Shown piece after piece: positions 37,230-46,602 of a DNA stretch of 64,000 bases. Numbering within the stretch: the stretch's first letter is position 1; every line of letters starts with the position of its first letter. The stretch is from Candidatus Caenarcanales bacterium (GTDB taxonomy: Bacteria; Cyanobacteriota; Vampirovibrionia; Caenarcaniphilales; Caenarcanaceae). The stretch is taken from positions 1 to 64,000 of the forward strand of contig JASJDU010000019.1 of assembly GCA_030065015.1 (NCBI GenBank), given 5' to 3'. The notes under the pieces were generated by a model. The model was given only the letters and a program-made list of their open reading frames with translations. It was not told the origin of the DNA and searched no databases. The position numbers were made by a program, and so were the translations under genes.

Positions 37230-37760
37230 ATGAAGAACCATTTCAAAATGAGCAGACTACTGTTAGAAGACTTAAACAGAGTTTGTGAGATTGAGTTGTC
37301 AGCTCAAGGAGAGAATGGGTGGAAAAGGCAGTTTTTTATAGATGAACTTAATAATCTCTATTCAAATTATTGGACCATAAGTATCCAAGATCAACTTAAG
37401 CAGGAGAATACAATTGTTGGTTTTTTGGGTTCACATATAGTTGAAGAAGAAGGATTCATAACCAATTTGGCCATAGATCCTAAATACCAAGGTTTAGGAT
37501 ACGGCAAGCAGCTTTTATTAAATTTTATTAACAGATTAATCTTAGAGAAAGTTAAGTTTCTGACGCTTGAAGTAAGGAAAAGTAACTTAAAAGCACAAAA
37601 TTTATACAAAAAACTAGGGTTTGAGATTAAAGGTGTTAGAAAAAAATACTATCCTGATACAAAAGAAGACGCTCTTATAATGTCAATAGATACAATTCAG
37701 GAAGCGAACTTTCAAGCTTTTATAAAAACACTCAAAGATAAATTCAGTAATAAAGTTTGA
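37230..37760 (+). CDS. rimI: RimI-like N-acetyltransferase (GNAT)
   Basis: A GNAT-fold enzyme related to RimI, which acetylates the N-terminal alanine of ribosomal protein S18. The 176 residues carry ITNLAIDPKYQGLGYGKQLL (motif A, acetyl-CoA binding, about residues 77-96), LTLEVRKSNLKAQNLYKKLGF and RKKYYPDTKEDALIMS, the RimI signature. RimI and related enzymes are hard to tell apart from other GNATs by sequence alone, but these motifs match closely. It is divergent from rpsT. Confidence 0.88.
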   Translation: MKNHFKMSRLLLEDLNRVCEIELSAQGENGWKRQFFIDELNNLYSNYWTISIQDQLKQENTIVGFLGSHIVEEEGFITNLAIDPKYQGLGYGKQLLLNFINRLILEKVKFLTLEVRKSNLKAQNLYKKLGFEIKGVRKKYYPDTKEDALIMSIDTIQEANFQAFIKTLKDKFSNKV

Positions 37761-37764
37761 AACC

Positions 37765-38607
37765 TTAATTTGTTCTCCTCATTTGATAAAAGCCTCTTGT
37801 AAGGTGTCTTGGTTTTCCATAAACCATAGAGAGCGTATTCACTTCAGGGGTTAAAACATCACAGGCTCTTGCAGTTGGATCCGCTCTATAATAAAGGCAA
37901 TCACCTTTATTAGGGCTGTGCCCCATTAAGCCTAATACATGGCCCAGTTCATGAACTAAAGTTTGAAAACCATGATCGGTACCAAGCTTTGTATAACGAG
38001 CAGTATTTTCTACATTAAAATAATCAGAGGCTATTGTAATTTGGGCGTGGTGAATAATATATTCTGGGACTTCTCGTCCTAAAATATTAAAAGTTCTTCC
38101 CTTGTAAGATACATCCGGTCCGGCTTCTCCCATTCGGTTTTTCTCAGAAGCAGTAGCTACCTTTATATAGATATCAGCCTTTTTAGGGTTATTAGTTTCT
38201 CTAAAAGAGAATAAATTTTTTGTTTTGCGTCCCCAGAAATTAAAGGCTTTCCTTATTTTACTTTTAGAGAGTCTTCGAGAAGCTGTTCGATCAATATAGT
38301 AGCTCAGATCTGGTTTATTCCAGCGAAATACTCTTCCATCCTCAGATAGCATATGCTCAAAAAAGTTTTGATATTTGCTTCCATCAATTTTATTAGGGTC
38401 TATGGGATCCGAGGCAAAGGTAGAAACTAAAGAGTTAGATAAAACCAATTTATCCGCTTCTTTTCTCTTAAAAGTGTTGTCTTTTTGTTTCTGAGACTTA
38501 TAATCTCGAATTACCAGTTCCATTTCCCCAGTTTTGTCTTTCATTTTAAAGATTAGAAAGACTATAGCCCCAAGGAAAATGATTACCGTAAAGAGAATAC
38601 CCTTCAT
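37765..38607 (-). CDS. matrixin-like zinc metalloprotease, membrane anchored
   Basis: A 280-residue protein with an N-terminal hydrophobic helix (residues 4-20), probably an uncleaved anchor or signal, so the enzyme would face the periplasm or exterior. The region 98-150 (WNKPDLSYYID, KIRKAFNFWGRKT, ADIYIKV) matches the start of metzincin/matrixin catalytic domains. The zinc site is HELGHVLGLMGH (219-230), which has one residue more before the third His than the usual HExxHxxGxxH. Met261 in TLSMVYGKP fits the Met-turn. No propeptide Cys switch was recognised. Confidence 0.82.
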   Translation of the reverse strand: MKGILFTVIIFLGAIVFLIFKMKDKTGEMELVIRDYKSQKQKDNTFKRKEADKLVLSNSLVSTFASDPIDPNKIDGSKYQNFFEHMLSEDGRVFRWNKPDLSYYIDRTASRRLSKSKIRKAFNFWGRKTKNLFSFRETNNPKKADIYIKVATASEKNRMGEAGPDVSYKGRTFNILGREVPEYIIHHAQITIASDYFNVENTARYTKLGTDHGFQTLVHELGHVLGLMGHSPNKGDCLYYRADPTARACDVLTPEVNTLSMVYGKPRHLTRGFYQMRRTN

Positions 38608-38815
38608 AAGCTTTCTGAATTTCTTACAAGCTTATTAAGCCCCAAATATATTTTGAGGAAACTTTAAGAACTGAACTATTAACAAGTCTTTTAGATTCGA
38701 TAAATAAGAAATCTAGACGCAATCCAAAATAGATTTATCAACAACCAATCTATTTAATCTTAGTTTCTAAGAAAACCCTCTCTTTTACAAAAGAAACACT
38801 TTTAAGTATTCTTAA

Positions 38816-39211
38816 CTAATTAAAAAGTCCTTTTTTTCTTGTTGACTCAAAATTCTCTATGGTTCTGGAAGCTAATTGAAAACCTACATTATTATTTTGT
38901 TCTTTGAATAAAACCTTGGCTTTTTCCAAGTCTTTCATTGCGCCTTTTTTATCTTTTATTTTGTATTTTGCCAGGCCTCTATTAAAGTAAGCTTCAGGGG
39001 AATCAGGGTTGAATTGAATTACCTTTGTTGATTGCTTAATAGAGTCCTTATAGTCCTTCTTCGAATAATCTTGAAAGCTTTCAATCAGATGATCGTTCAT
39101 ATCAACTTTTGTTTCTATTTCTATCTTGTTTTCATCCTTGGAGCAACTCATACACACAGCGAGGACAACAAAAACAGATGTCGATATCAATAACTTTGTG
39201 GCTTTATTCAT
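38816..39211 (-). CDS. small TPR protein, probable lipoprotein
   Basis: A 131-residue secreted protein. The first 23 residues (KLLISTSVFVVLAVCMSC) form a signal with cysteines at 19 and 22, either of which could be lipidated, though neither makes a perfect lipobox. The mature part contains one or two tetratricopeptide repeats (QSTKVIQFNPDSPEAYFNRG, then KYKIKDKKGAMKDLEKA). Proteins like this usually scaffold envelope complexes. It stands alone between the protease and pepF. Confidence 0.75.
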   Translation of the reverse strand: MNKATKLLISTSVFVVLAVCMSCSKDENKIEIETKVDMNDHLIESFQDYSKKDYKDSIKQSTKVIQFNPDSPEAYFNRGLAKYKIKDKKGAMKDLEKAKVLFKEQNNNVGFQLASRTIENFESTRKKGLFN

Positions 39212-39320
39212 AGCACTTTTATAATCTCAAACACATAAATTTTAGGATAAAAACCTTTTCGGACAAAAAAATTGAATTCAAGGTTGTATTAGGTTCATGT
39301 TATTTATGCAGAATGAAGTT

Positions 39321-41144
39321 TTAAATCTCTTTTGCTAATTTTTCGGCTTGTTCAATCATTGATTCAATTAACTTAAAACCATTAAGCCAGAAATTAGGAT
39401 CGTTAATATCTACATCGGCAATTTTTATTAATTCCGAAGGATTCATACTCCCACCTAAAGAAAGAATCTGAGTGTACTTATCTTTAAACTCATCACCTCT
39501 ATTCTTTGATTCGTTATAGAGAGTTATCGATAGAAGCAGACCAAATGCATAAGCATAACAATAGAATGGTGAATGAATAAAATGAGTGATATATAACCAC
39601 CAGAAACCATAATTGTCAGTTAAAGTCACGGAGCCTCCAAACATATCTTTGTTAGAACTCAGCCATAATTGATTAACTTGTTCGGTGGTAAACTCCCCTT
39701 TTTCTTGTCTCAATTCATGCAACTTTTGTTCAAACCGAGTCATATAGACTTGCCTATATACGGTTGCAAATATTTCATCCAGTTTAGTAACAATGAGCGC
39801 AAGTTTTTCTCGTTTGGATTTAGCATTTTCAACTAATCGATCGAAAGTCAACATCTCTCCAAAAACACTTGCAGTTTCAGCTGTTGTTAAAGGAGTATCT
39901 GATTGTAAGTGCCCTACTCCTCTTGACAGATATTGATGGATTCCATGACCGAGTTCGTGGGCCAGGGTTGATAGATCTCTAGAAGTACCTGTGAAATTAA
40001 CTAGAATGTATGGGTGAACACTTGGCACTGTGGATGCAGAAAAAGCGCCGCCTCTCTTTCCTTCTCTTATGGCAGCATCGATCCAATTCTTTTGGAAAAA
40101 CTCTTTGACAATCTTTGCAAAATTGGGACTAAATTCTTTATAAGAATCAATTACAAACTCTTGAGCTTCTTGCCAACTCCATTCGCTATTCTCTTCAGTT
40201 GGCAAGGGAGCATAGCGATCGTAATCCAGCATTTCTTCTAGCCCCAAAAGTTGAGCTTTTAACTTGTAGAATCGGGGAACTAAAGCAATTTTGGATTCAG
40301 TTGCTTTCATTAAAGCTTCAACGGCCTCATCCTCAATCTCATTAGAAAGGTTTCTTGAGCTAATTGGATTTGAATAACCGCGAAGTTTATTCTCAATAGA
40401 ATGTTCTTGTACAAGGATGTTAAAAACATAAGTTAATAATGGTGCATGTTGTCTCAATCCTAAGGTCAGAGATTCTGCCGCATTTTTACGGATTTCACGG
40501 TTAGAAGAATAAAGCAAGGAAAGGACTTCTTCCTCTGTCATTTCTTTCTCTTCATACCCCTCACCATCCTTAGGCAATTTAACTTTAAACTTCATTCGAG
40601 AAATCACTTCATCAAATAGCCTTGTCCATGCAGGTCTATTGGTCAAATCAACCTTTTGCAATAATATTTCTTCTTTTTCAGATAATTGATAAGGCTTATA
40701 CTTCCTTAAAGATTTTAAGTAATGCTTATATTCATTAAGCTTTGGATTTTTCACGAAATCTTCAACCAACTTTTCATCTAAAGAATTCCATTCAAGGCCA
40801 AAGAAAGTTAGTTCCTGTTCTATCTCAGAAGCTTTCTCACTCAATCTGGACATCAAGGCACCATGTTCTGGCTTCGAGCTATCAGCCGCGTGGAGCAAAT
40901 GTGCATAATAAACAGCTTTAGTTGCAATTTCTTCAAGTGTCTCAAGCTCTTTTATGGCAATATAAAGCTCTTCGGCCGATAAATTTTTCAGCTTATCTTT
41001 ATAGCTTTCTTTGAACTTAATTGCTCTCTCAAAGGATATTTTTATATCTTTTTCAATTTGTGGGTCGTCAATTGCTTTGTATAAATCATTTAGATCCCAA
41101 CTTGGCAAAGCTTCAACTTCTACAGTACTAGTTTGATTATTCAT
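39321..41144 (-). CDS. pepF: oligoendopeptidase F (M3 family)
   Basis: A cytoplasmic zinc peptidase that cleaves short peptides. The 607 residues match PepF length. The zinc motif AHELGHGIHQYLSRG gives HExxH, with the third ligand expected in TAETASVFGEML downstream, as in M3 enzymes. The N-terminal part opens with LPSWDLNDLYKAIDDPQIE, and the C-terminal YAFGLLLSITLYN and YTQILSLGGSMNPSELIK segments are typical. It is a single gene with no evident operon partners. Confidence 0.95.
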   Translation of the reverse strand: MNNQTSTVEVEALPSWDLNDLYKAIDDPQIEKDIKISFERAIKFKESYKDKLKNLSAEELYIAIKELETLEEIATKAVYYAHLLHAADSSKPEHGALMSRLSEKASEIEQELTFFGLEWNSLDEKLVEDFVKNPKLNEYKHYLKSLRKYKPYQLSEKEEILLQKVDLTNRPAWTRLFDEVISRMKFKVKLPKDGEGYEEKEMTEEEVLSLLYSSNREIRKNAAESLTLGLRQHAPLLTYVFNILVQEHSIENKLRGYSNPISSRNLSNEIEDEAVEALMKATESKIALVPRFYKLKAQLLGLEEMLDYDRYAPLPTEENSEWSWQEAQEFVIDSYKEFSPNFAKIVKEFFQKNWIDAAIREGKRGGAFSASTVPSVHPYILVNFTGTSRDLSTLAHELGHGIHQYLSRGVGHLQSDTPLTTAETASVFGEMLTFDRLVENAKSKREKLALIVTKLDEIFATVYRQVYMTRFEQKLHELRQEKGEFTTEQVNQLWLSSNKDMFGGSVTLTDNYGFWWLYITHFIHSPFYCYAYAFGLLLSITLYNESKNRGDEFKDKYTQILSLGGSMNPSELIKIADVDINDPNFWLNGFKLIESMIEQAEKLAKEI

Positions 41145-41263
41145 AATGGCAGCCTGAGAGAAAACATTTGAATAAAGTCTATAACAAAAATAGTCTCAAT
41201 TGATGTTTCAAAGATTAATTGAGCTAATTCTTTGATGAAGAGCACTTAGCAAGGGTCTCTTGA

Positions 41264-41419
41264 TTAAAACAACTTTATAAAAATTGGAATCACAAGAATG
41301 AAAGGTAATAAAAACAAAGCAAGAAAAGATAAGGTTGCAATGACGAAAATACGTGAGTACTTTGATTTTCCTTCAGATATTCTCAAATTATTTTTTTCTT
41401 TATAAACTTTTAGGTTCAT
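41264..41419 (-). CDS. small single-span membrane protein (51 residues) coupled to the upstream gene
   Basis: The ATG directly follows the stop codon of the gene at 41420-41869 (TAAATG), with AGAGGAAAAG about 10 bases upstream as a ribosome binding site. The product has a basic head (MNLKVYKEKNNLRISEGKSK) and one long hydrophobic helix (about residues 23-48). The adjacency and binding site make this a likely real gene, translationally coupled to its neighbour. Function unknown. Confidence 0.6.
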   Translation of the reverse strand: MNLKVYKEKNNLRISEGKSKYSRIFVIATLSFLALFLLPFILVIPIFIKLF

Positions 41420-41869
41420 TTATATTTCTTTTCCTCTTGGATTGAATTCATAGGGCATTTTGTTGGGGGAATTGAGCTTTGGAATTTTATGTACTTTGTT
41501 GATTTCTATACTAAGGTTGTCGTTGAAGTTTGGATTGAAAGCAAAGGTTAACAATAGACTAACAATTATTAATATTGGAAGACCAAAGGAAACAAGAAAT
41601 AGTATTCCCGTTGTAAGAAAGAATTGTTTCTGTCTTTTTAATGCAGCTTCCAAGTCAATATTTTTCCCACTCCATAAAAACTTACTAAAATTAGAATTGG
41701 ATTCCAGCAGCCCAACTCCAGCAACAATTAAAGGGATACCGAATACCACACCAACAATTGATAAACAATAAAAAATTCCAAAAACAATATATAGCCACCC
41801 ATGAAAAGACATCCAAGGACACAAGCTATTGATTGTGAAATTTAAAGTCTCTTTTGAATTATCTTCCAA
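41420..41869 (-). CDS. small membrane protein, DUF5362-like topology
   Basis: A 149-residue protein with two hydrophobic hairpins: one around WLYIVFGIFYCLSIVGVVFGIPLIVAG (split at about residues 25-52) and one at 85-110 (LTTGILFLVSFGLPILIIV). The MSFHGWLYIVFGIFYCL and FGIPLIVAGVGLLES stretches resemble small membrane proteins of the DUF5362 kind, but this is recalled, not computed. The C-terminal 35 residues are polar. A 51-residue membrane protein follows immediately. Confidence 0.7.
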   Translation of the reverse strand: MEDNSKETLNFTINSLCPWMSFHGWLYIVFGIFYCLSIVGVVFGIPLIVAGVGLLESNSNFSKFLWSGKNIDLEAALKRQKQFFLTTGILFLVSFGLPILIIVSLLLTFAFNPNFNDNLSIEINKVHKIPKLNSPNKMPYEFNPRGKEI

Positions 41870-41933
41870 ATTTATGAAACGAATTTTAGTTTTAATATTC
41901 TATACAATAATTTTCACAGATTACTAAGTCCCA

Positions 41934-44138
41934 CTAATCAGTTGAAGAGCTTTCCAGGATTTCTGTAATGAGCATCCAGGAACCGCTGTGATTATATACT
42001 CCTTTGAAGCAAATTTTGGATTTATGCTTTGTATTTTCAAGCATAAATTCATAAACCTCAGGATCGAAGGTAATGGCTCCGGAAAGGTTTGCTCTATTTT
42101 CTTTAAAAGGAGTCTTTCTCATAATTGGTTTATTATCTTGTTTTGTTTTAGTCCATTCGAGCTGAAAACTTTTTTTATTTCCAACAGCCTTTAGAGTTCC
42201 ACAATATTCCTTTGTCGGATAATCAGCTATTTTTTGCCCAGTGAAGTCTTTAATCACATAATCTTTTGCAACATCAGGGTTCATCTTTGAGTCAATTAGG
42301 AAGGCAGCTTTACTCTTAGTTAAATCTGTTTCTTGAGAAAGTACATTCTCCAACCACACATTTGATAGTTTTGCTTTTGCTGCCCAAGAAGCCAATTCAT
42401 CACTTTCAATCTTTTTGTTTGGATGAAATTGTCCATCTTTAGGAAATGGAATGATATTATTCAGCATCAATTTCTGTATTGATCCTCTATAAGGGTTATC
42501 GGGTTTTAGATCAAATAAAGGAACTAAAGTGGGAGGAGCGGTTTCATCGTTGAGCAAATTAACCTGTAGCTCTTTTACAGACAATTCAAACGGTGTTATA
42601 CCCTTTTGAGCGGCCAAGGCAGCCGCGCTTCCGGCTGCTTGTCCAATCAACATGCAAACGGGCTGCAATCTTGTTGAACCATTGGCTATATGACTTACAG
42701 ACCAACTTTTTTCAGCAACAATAAGCCCATCTACTTTCACTGGTAATAAAACTCTATAAGGTATCGAGAAGGGTGTTCCCGTATATCTCCCTCCCCACTG
42801 AAAAGATTTGGGAGCTAATTTGAAGTATTTTCTCGACTTAGGATTAGCCATTTCAAAATAATGGTGGTCGTTAGCGTAATTTCCAATCGCAATAGAATCT
42901 TTATGATATTTCGCATATTCACCCTCTTCTAGATTTGGAAGAATATCATTCTCTGTCATTGTTTCTAGCCCTTCCAATCTTCTAACTTCTCGATTGTATG
43001 GAATATATGCCAAGCCTGCAATTCTATTCTGTGTATTTTTCGGAAAGACAGTTTTGGCCAGCCCAAATCTTTGACCTAATGTATCTTGCATATATCTGGC
43101 AAACCACCAAGAATAATTCTGAGCTTCCTCAAGAAATTGGGTTTTCAAAGACTCATCATCAGAGAAAAGTCTTTCAATTTTTTTACTATAGTCATTTCCA
43201 CATTGGGGCCAATTGATCATGAATAGTGTTGGCGAGATTTGTCCATAGGTTAAGAAACTTTCTTTGGAAGCAAATTTCTCATGTTTCCCTTTCAATCGAT
43301 ACTCAACAGACCAATTGGGATTAAATAGATTATGCGAGAATTTCCTGGAATCCTCAATCAAGTCTTCGTTTTTATACGAGCACCAGAAACGTTTTTTTGC
43401 CTTGTCTATACTATAGCCAGGCGGCTTAGCAATAATTGGTGCCTTGTTCCCACTTCCATAGTCTTTTATATAAAAAACCCAGGTTAACTCTTGCAGAGGA
43501 TACCTCTCTATTAGAGGAGATGATTTTCTTGGGGCACTTGGTTCTTTGAATTCATCACTATATTCCCACCCTAAACGATAGAGAATATTTCCCAACGAAA
43601 GAAGGTCCCCAAATTCGCTTGCATCTATGGTGACTTTTGCTTCAATGGAATCCGAATTATTCAACTCTATTCCAGTAACTTTTCTATATTTCCCTGAATT
43701 GTTAAAAGTAACCCTCTTTGGAGTTTTATTTTTCAACCAAGTAATATTTTTTTCTTCTTTTATCCAATTCTTTAATATTTCATTTCCGATCTTAGGATTG
43801 AAGGTAAAAAAACTTACCCATCCATATTGAAGAAGGTTCGGTTCAGCTCTGGCTAACCGTACGAGAAATTCTCCCCATAAACCAGTCTGAAAAGCCAAGA
43901 TTTCATTACCATCTATTGCAGAAACTCCCGCTTCAGTCATTGAGCCACCAAGCCATTCTCCTGATGAAACCAAAACAACCTTACTACCTTGTCTTGCAGC
44001 TTGAATTGCAGCCATTGTGCCACTTTGCGATCCTCCAACAACCAAAACATCGGTTTTAAGAGTTTCACTTATTGCGCCCAAAGAGTTCAAGGTACAAATA
44101 AATGCAAATAATACATTTAGTAAATTAGCCTTCTTCAT
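41934..44138 (-). CDS. secreted FAD-dependent oxidoreductase
   Basis: A 734-residue flavoprotein with a signal peptide (MKKANLLNVLFAFICTLNSL, cleavage likely near AIS-ET). The dinucleotide-binding loop is VLVVGGSQSGTMAAIQAARQGSKVV (residues about 31-55), followed by GGSMTEAGVSAIDG as in the FAD_oxidored family of large exported oxidoreductases. The C-terminal FAD contact (STRLQPVCMLIGQAAGSAAAL) is present near residue 495. The last 200 residues form an extra, unassigned region. Substrate unknown; such proteins are common in bacteria that degrade complex organic matter. Confidence 0.85.
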   Translation of the reverse strand: MKKANLLNVLFAFICTLNSLGAISETLKTDVLVVGGSQSGTMAAIQAARQGSKVVLVSSGEWLGGSMTEAGVSAIDGNEILAFQTGLWGEFLVRLARAEPNLLQYGWVSFFTFNPKIGNEILKNWIKEEKNITWLKNKTPKRVTFNNSGKYRKVTGIELNNSDSIEAKVTIDASEFGDLLSLGNILYRLGWEYSDEFKEPSAPRKSSPLIERYPLQELTWVFYIKDYGSGNKAPIIAKPPGYSIDKAKKRFWCSYKNEDLIEDSRKFSHNLFNPNWSVEYRLKGKHEKFASKESFLTYGQISPTLFMINWPQCGNDYSKKIERLFSDDESLKTQFLEEAQNYSWWFARYMQDTLGQRFGLAKTVFPKNTQNRIAGLAYIPYNREVRRLEGLETMTENDILPNLEEGEYAKYHKDSIAIGNYANDHHYFEMANPKSRKYFKLAPKSFQWGGRYTGTPFSIPYRVLLPVKVDGLIVAEKSWSVSHIANGSTRLQPVCMLIGQAAGSAAALAAQKGITPFELSVKELQVNLLNDETAPPTLVPLFDLKPDNPYRGSIQKLMLNNIIPFPKDGQFHPNKKIESDELASWAAKAKLSNVWLENVLSQETDLTKSKAAFLIDSKMNPDVAKDYVIKDFTGQKIADYPTKEYCGTLKAVGNKKSFQLEWTKTKQDNKPIMRKTPFKENRANLSGAITFDPEVYEFMLENTKHKSKICFKGVYNHSGSWMLITEILESSSTD

Positions 44139-44390
44139 GAAAAAAGTTTAATACTCGTTTGATTGGATTTAAGAAAATATTTTTAAGCTTTTTTCAACCA
44201 TTATGGAATTGACTTGATGAATTATATTGTAGTTTTAACAGTTAGTTAAAAGTCTCGAGGTTTGAACTAAAGCTCGAATGTGAAATTAAATTTTCCTAAT
44301 TCTTTTGGTACAATAAAAGTTTGTAAGTTTGACAATTTAATTTCTTATTTTGGTTGTAAGTTAAAACTTAAGTCAATTTGAATCACACAG

Positions 44391-45119
44391 ATGAATCCAA
44401 TAACAAAAGACAAAAAGATACTAATAATAGAAGATGAAGAGCCTCTCAGAAAGCTTCTTCAAATGGAACTAGTCACTCACAATGGTGTACAGACTGAAGT
44501 TCCAACAGATTTTAATGATTTATTAGGACAAATTCAAAGATTCAACCCAGACTTGATTATATATAATTTAAATGTCGGAAGTGAAAATGGAGTTTCTCTC
44601 TGTGAGAAACTTAGGTTCCAGGGAAACGATGCATGGATAATTACTATTGGATCCAAACATAATATAAATGAAAAAATTCAAGCCTTAGAGTCCGGTTCTG
44701 ACGATCATTACGCCAAACCATTTTCAAGCGAAGAACTCATCGCAAAAATCAGGGCAATGCTAAGAAGATCATCTCCAACAAATCGTGAAGGGGTCCTGGA
44801 GTATAGCAACCTAAGAATGGATTTAATTAACAGAACTGTTTGGAGAGGTAACAGACAAATTGACTTAAGATCGAAAGAATTTGACCTTTTGAAAGTGTTT
44901 TTGCTGAAACCAGAAGAAGTTCTCAATCGCGAATTTATATTCGATCAGGTTTGGGGGTCAAATTTTCTCGGTGATTCTAATGTTATTGAAGTATACGTTA
45001 GATATTTAAGAGCAAAATTGCAAAAGCCAAGTTTAATAAAAACAAGAAGAGGAAATGGATATATTTTAATTTCCGATGAATCCCAGATTAATAAAGCTAG
45101 TACAAATTTTGAGCTTTAA
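44391..45119 (+). CDS. OmpR-family response regulator lacking the phosphoacceptor Asp
   Basis: A 242-residue receiver plus winged-helix DNA-binding protein. The receiver keeps the acidic pair E14-D15 (LIIEDEE), Thr85 and Lys109 (YAKPF), but the phosphorylation site is Asn59 in DLIIYNLNVG instead of Asp. The C-terminal domain (about 136-230) has the OmpR signature: LRSKEFDLLKVFLLKPEEVLNREFIFDQVWG and VIEVYVRYLRAKLQ, then RRGNGYIL. It probably works without phosphorylation. It converges on cheR with a four-base overlap of stop regions. A TTGACA hexamer lies at 44329-44334, but no good -10 follows. Confidence 0.92.
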   Translation: MNPITKDKKILIIEDEEPLRKLLQMELVTHNGVQTEVPTDFNDLLGQIQRFNPDLIIYNLNVGSENGVSLCEKLRFQGNDAWIITIGSKHNINEKIQALESGSDDHYAKPFSSEELIAKIRAMLRRSSPTNREGVLEYSNLRMDLINRTVWRGNRQIDLRSKEFDLLKVFLLKPEEVLNREFIFDQVWGSNFLGDSNVIEVYVRYLRAKLQKPSLIKTRRGNGYILISDESQINKASTNFEL

Positions 45120-46003
45120 TGTTTTCTTTCAGGTTTTCTATAGAACTGACTATTGATTGGTTCAAATTTCTTTTTTGCCGGTCCGAATAACAGTTCGTTT
45201 GCCCCAATAAATAATATACCTCCAGGCTCCAGCCAATCAAAGAAGGCATCATAAAGCTTCTCTTTAATTTCTTGACTAAAATAAATCATCAAATTACGAC
45301 AAACAATTAAGTGATAACGTCTCGCAACACCTTTCGTTTTTATCATTTCTAGAGAAGTTACATCATGTTTCTGATACTCTACTGATTGCTTAAATAGCTG
45401 ATTAATAGTATAAGTCGGCAAATACTTGTTTGTTTTGTTTGGCGAAAAGTATTTTTTATACTCTTTGGGTAAGTTCTTCAGCTCTTTTGTATTGAAAATT
45501 CCTTCTTGCGCCTTATTTAATGCACCATCATCTGTATCTGATGCTGTTAAATCACACTTATTCAACATCCCCAATGAGTGAAGTATTAAAGCAATAGAAT
45601 AAATCTCTGCACCAACAGAACATCCTATACTCCAGATCCTTGGATGAAGGAATTTACTTATGAGTTCTGGAAGTACCTCTCGTTTAAGAATTTCAAAGCT
45701 TTTTACATCTCTGAAAAAGTAAGAAACATTGACTGTTATTACATCTATTAATTCGCTTGCTAGCTTTTCATTTATGGCTATTTGTTGAAAGTACTGATCA
45801 AAATCTCTAATTTGGCTCTTTTTACAATGATAAGAAACCCTTCTCAACAGATATTCATCACGATAACCTTCAAGATTTAATGAGTATTTCTTTTGAAGGA
45901 AATTCTTAACTTTACAATACTCAATCTCTGAAAATAAGAAAGTTGAACGACTCTGTCTCTCTTCAGTATCCGTACTTTCTAATTTTAAATCTCTATTATT
46001 CAT
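45116..46003 (-). CDS. cheR: CheR-type chemoreceptor methyltransferase
   Basis: CheR methylates glutamates of chemoreceptors with S-adenosylmethionine. The N-terminal helical domain (LEGYRDEYLLRRVSYHCKK) precedes the methyltransferase domain with RIWSIGCSVGAEIYSIALIL as SAM motif I (usual form CSTGEEPYS), SDTDDGALNKAQEG and YHLIVCRNLMIYFS. I use ATG 46003 (295 residues); a TTG at 46027 would add eight. Last gene of the cheC-like/cheD/cheR operon. No receptor, CheA or CheB is in the window. Confidence 0.93.
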   Translation of the reverse strand: MNNRDLKLESTDTEERQSRSTFLFSEIEYCKVKNFLQKKYSLNLEGYRDEYLLRRVSYHCKKSQIRDFDQYFQQIAINEKLASELIDVITVNVSYFFRDVKSFEILKREVLPELISKFLHPRIWSIGCSVGAEIYSIALILHSLGMLNKCDLTASDTDDGALNKAQEGIFNTKELKNLPKEYKKYFSPNKTNKYLPTYTINQLFKQSVEYQKHDVTSLEMIKTKGVARRYHLIVCRNLMIYFSQEIKEKLYDAFFDWLEPGGILFIGANELLFGPAKKKFEPINSQFYRKPERKH

Positions 46004-46032
46004 CTTGTATTCAGCTAAGGAAATCAAAAACG

Positions 46033-46602
46033 TTAAATTGAGACTTCCTCACTAGAGCCAATTCGACGAATTTTGACTTCTCCGGTTGTTGAATTGAATG
46101 AAACAGTTCTCCCCCAATTACCCCCCAAATCCGAATTAATAATCGGGATGCTAAACTTCTTAAGCTCTTTTTTGAGGACCTCACAGTTACTTCGACCAAT
46201 AAGGGGGAAACCCGGTTTTTCCTTTGCTGGCCTAAGTTCATCAGATGATTTTCTTTTTTGTGTTCCTACGAACATTTGAGACCCCCCAGCAAGCTTAGCC
46301 TTGAGAGATAATGCTGAATGGCCTGCCTGTCTCTTAATTTCATTCAAAAGAAGAAGTATTGATTCATCTGCATATTTTGCACAAGGATAGCTCTCGCTTT
46401 GGAGACTACTCGTTTTAATATCCCTAAGAACCCTGGAAGGAAGTACGACATGGGCCATCCCTCCAATCTTGTTGGATTTATCATAAAGACAGAGTGCTAC
46501 ACAAGAGCCTAAGCTGGGTGCAATTAATTTGTGGTGGTCTGAACTCGATACAAACCATTGCCCCATATTCAAGCGAATTTCTGTTTTTGATTGTTCGATC
46601 AC
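46033..46602 (-). CDS. cheD: chemoreceptor glutamine deamidase CheD
   Basis: CheD deamidates glutamines of chemoreceptors and, in many bacteria, binds the phosphatase CheC. The 189 residues show the catalytic Cys34 in PSLGSCVALCLYD and His51 in GGMAHVVLPSR, followed by YADESILLLLNEIKRQAG and LKAKLAGGSQMF, as in the family. Its start overlaps the stop of the CheC-like gene by four bases, and cheR follows closely. An intact CheC-CheD-CheR set suggests receptor adaptation or a related sensory output. Confidence 0.93.
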   Translation of the reverse strand: MIEQSKTEIRLNMGQWFVSSSDHHKLIAPSLGSCVALCLYDKSNKIGGMAHVVLPSRVLRDIKTSSLQSESYPCAKYADESILLLLNEIKRQAGHSALSLKAKLAGGSQMFVGTQKRKSSDELRPAKEKPGFPLIGRSNCEVLKKELKKFSIPIINSDLGGNWGRTVSFNSTTGEVKIRRIGSSEEVSI

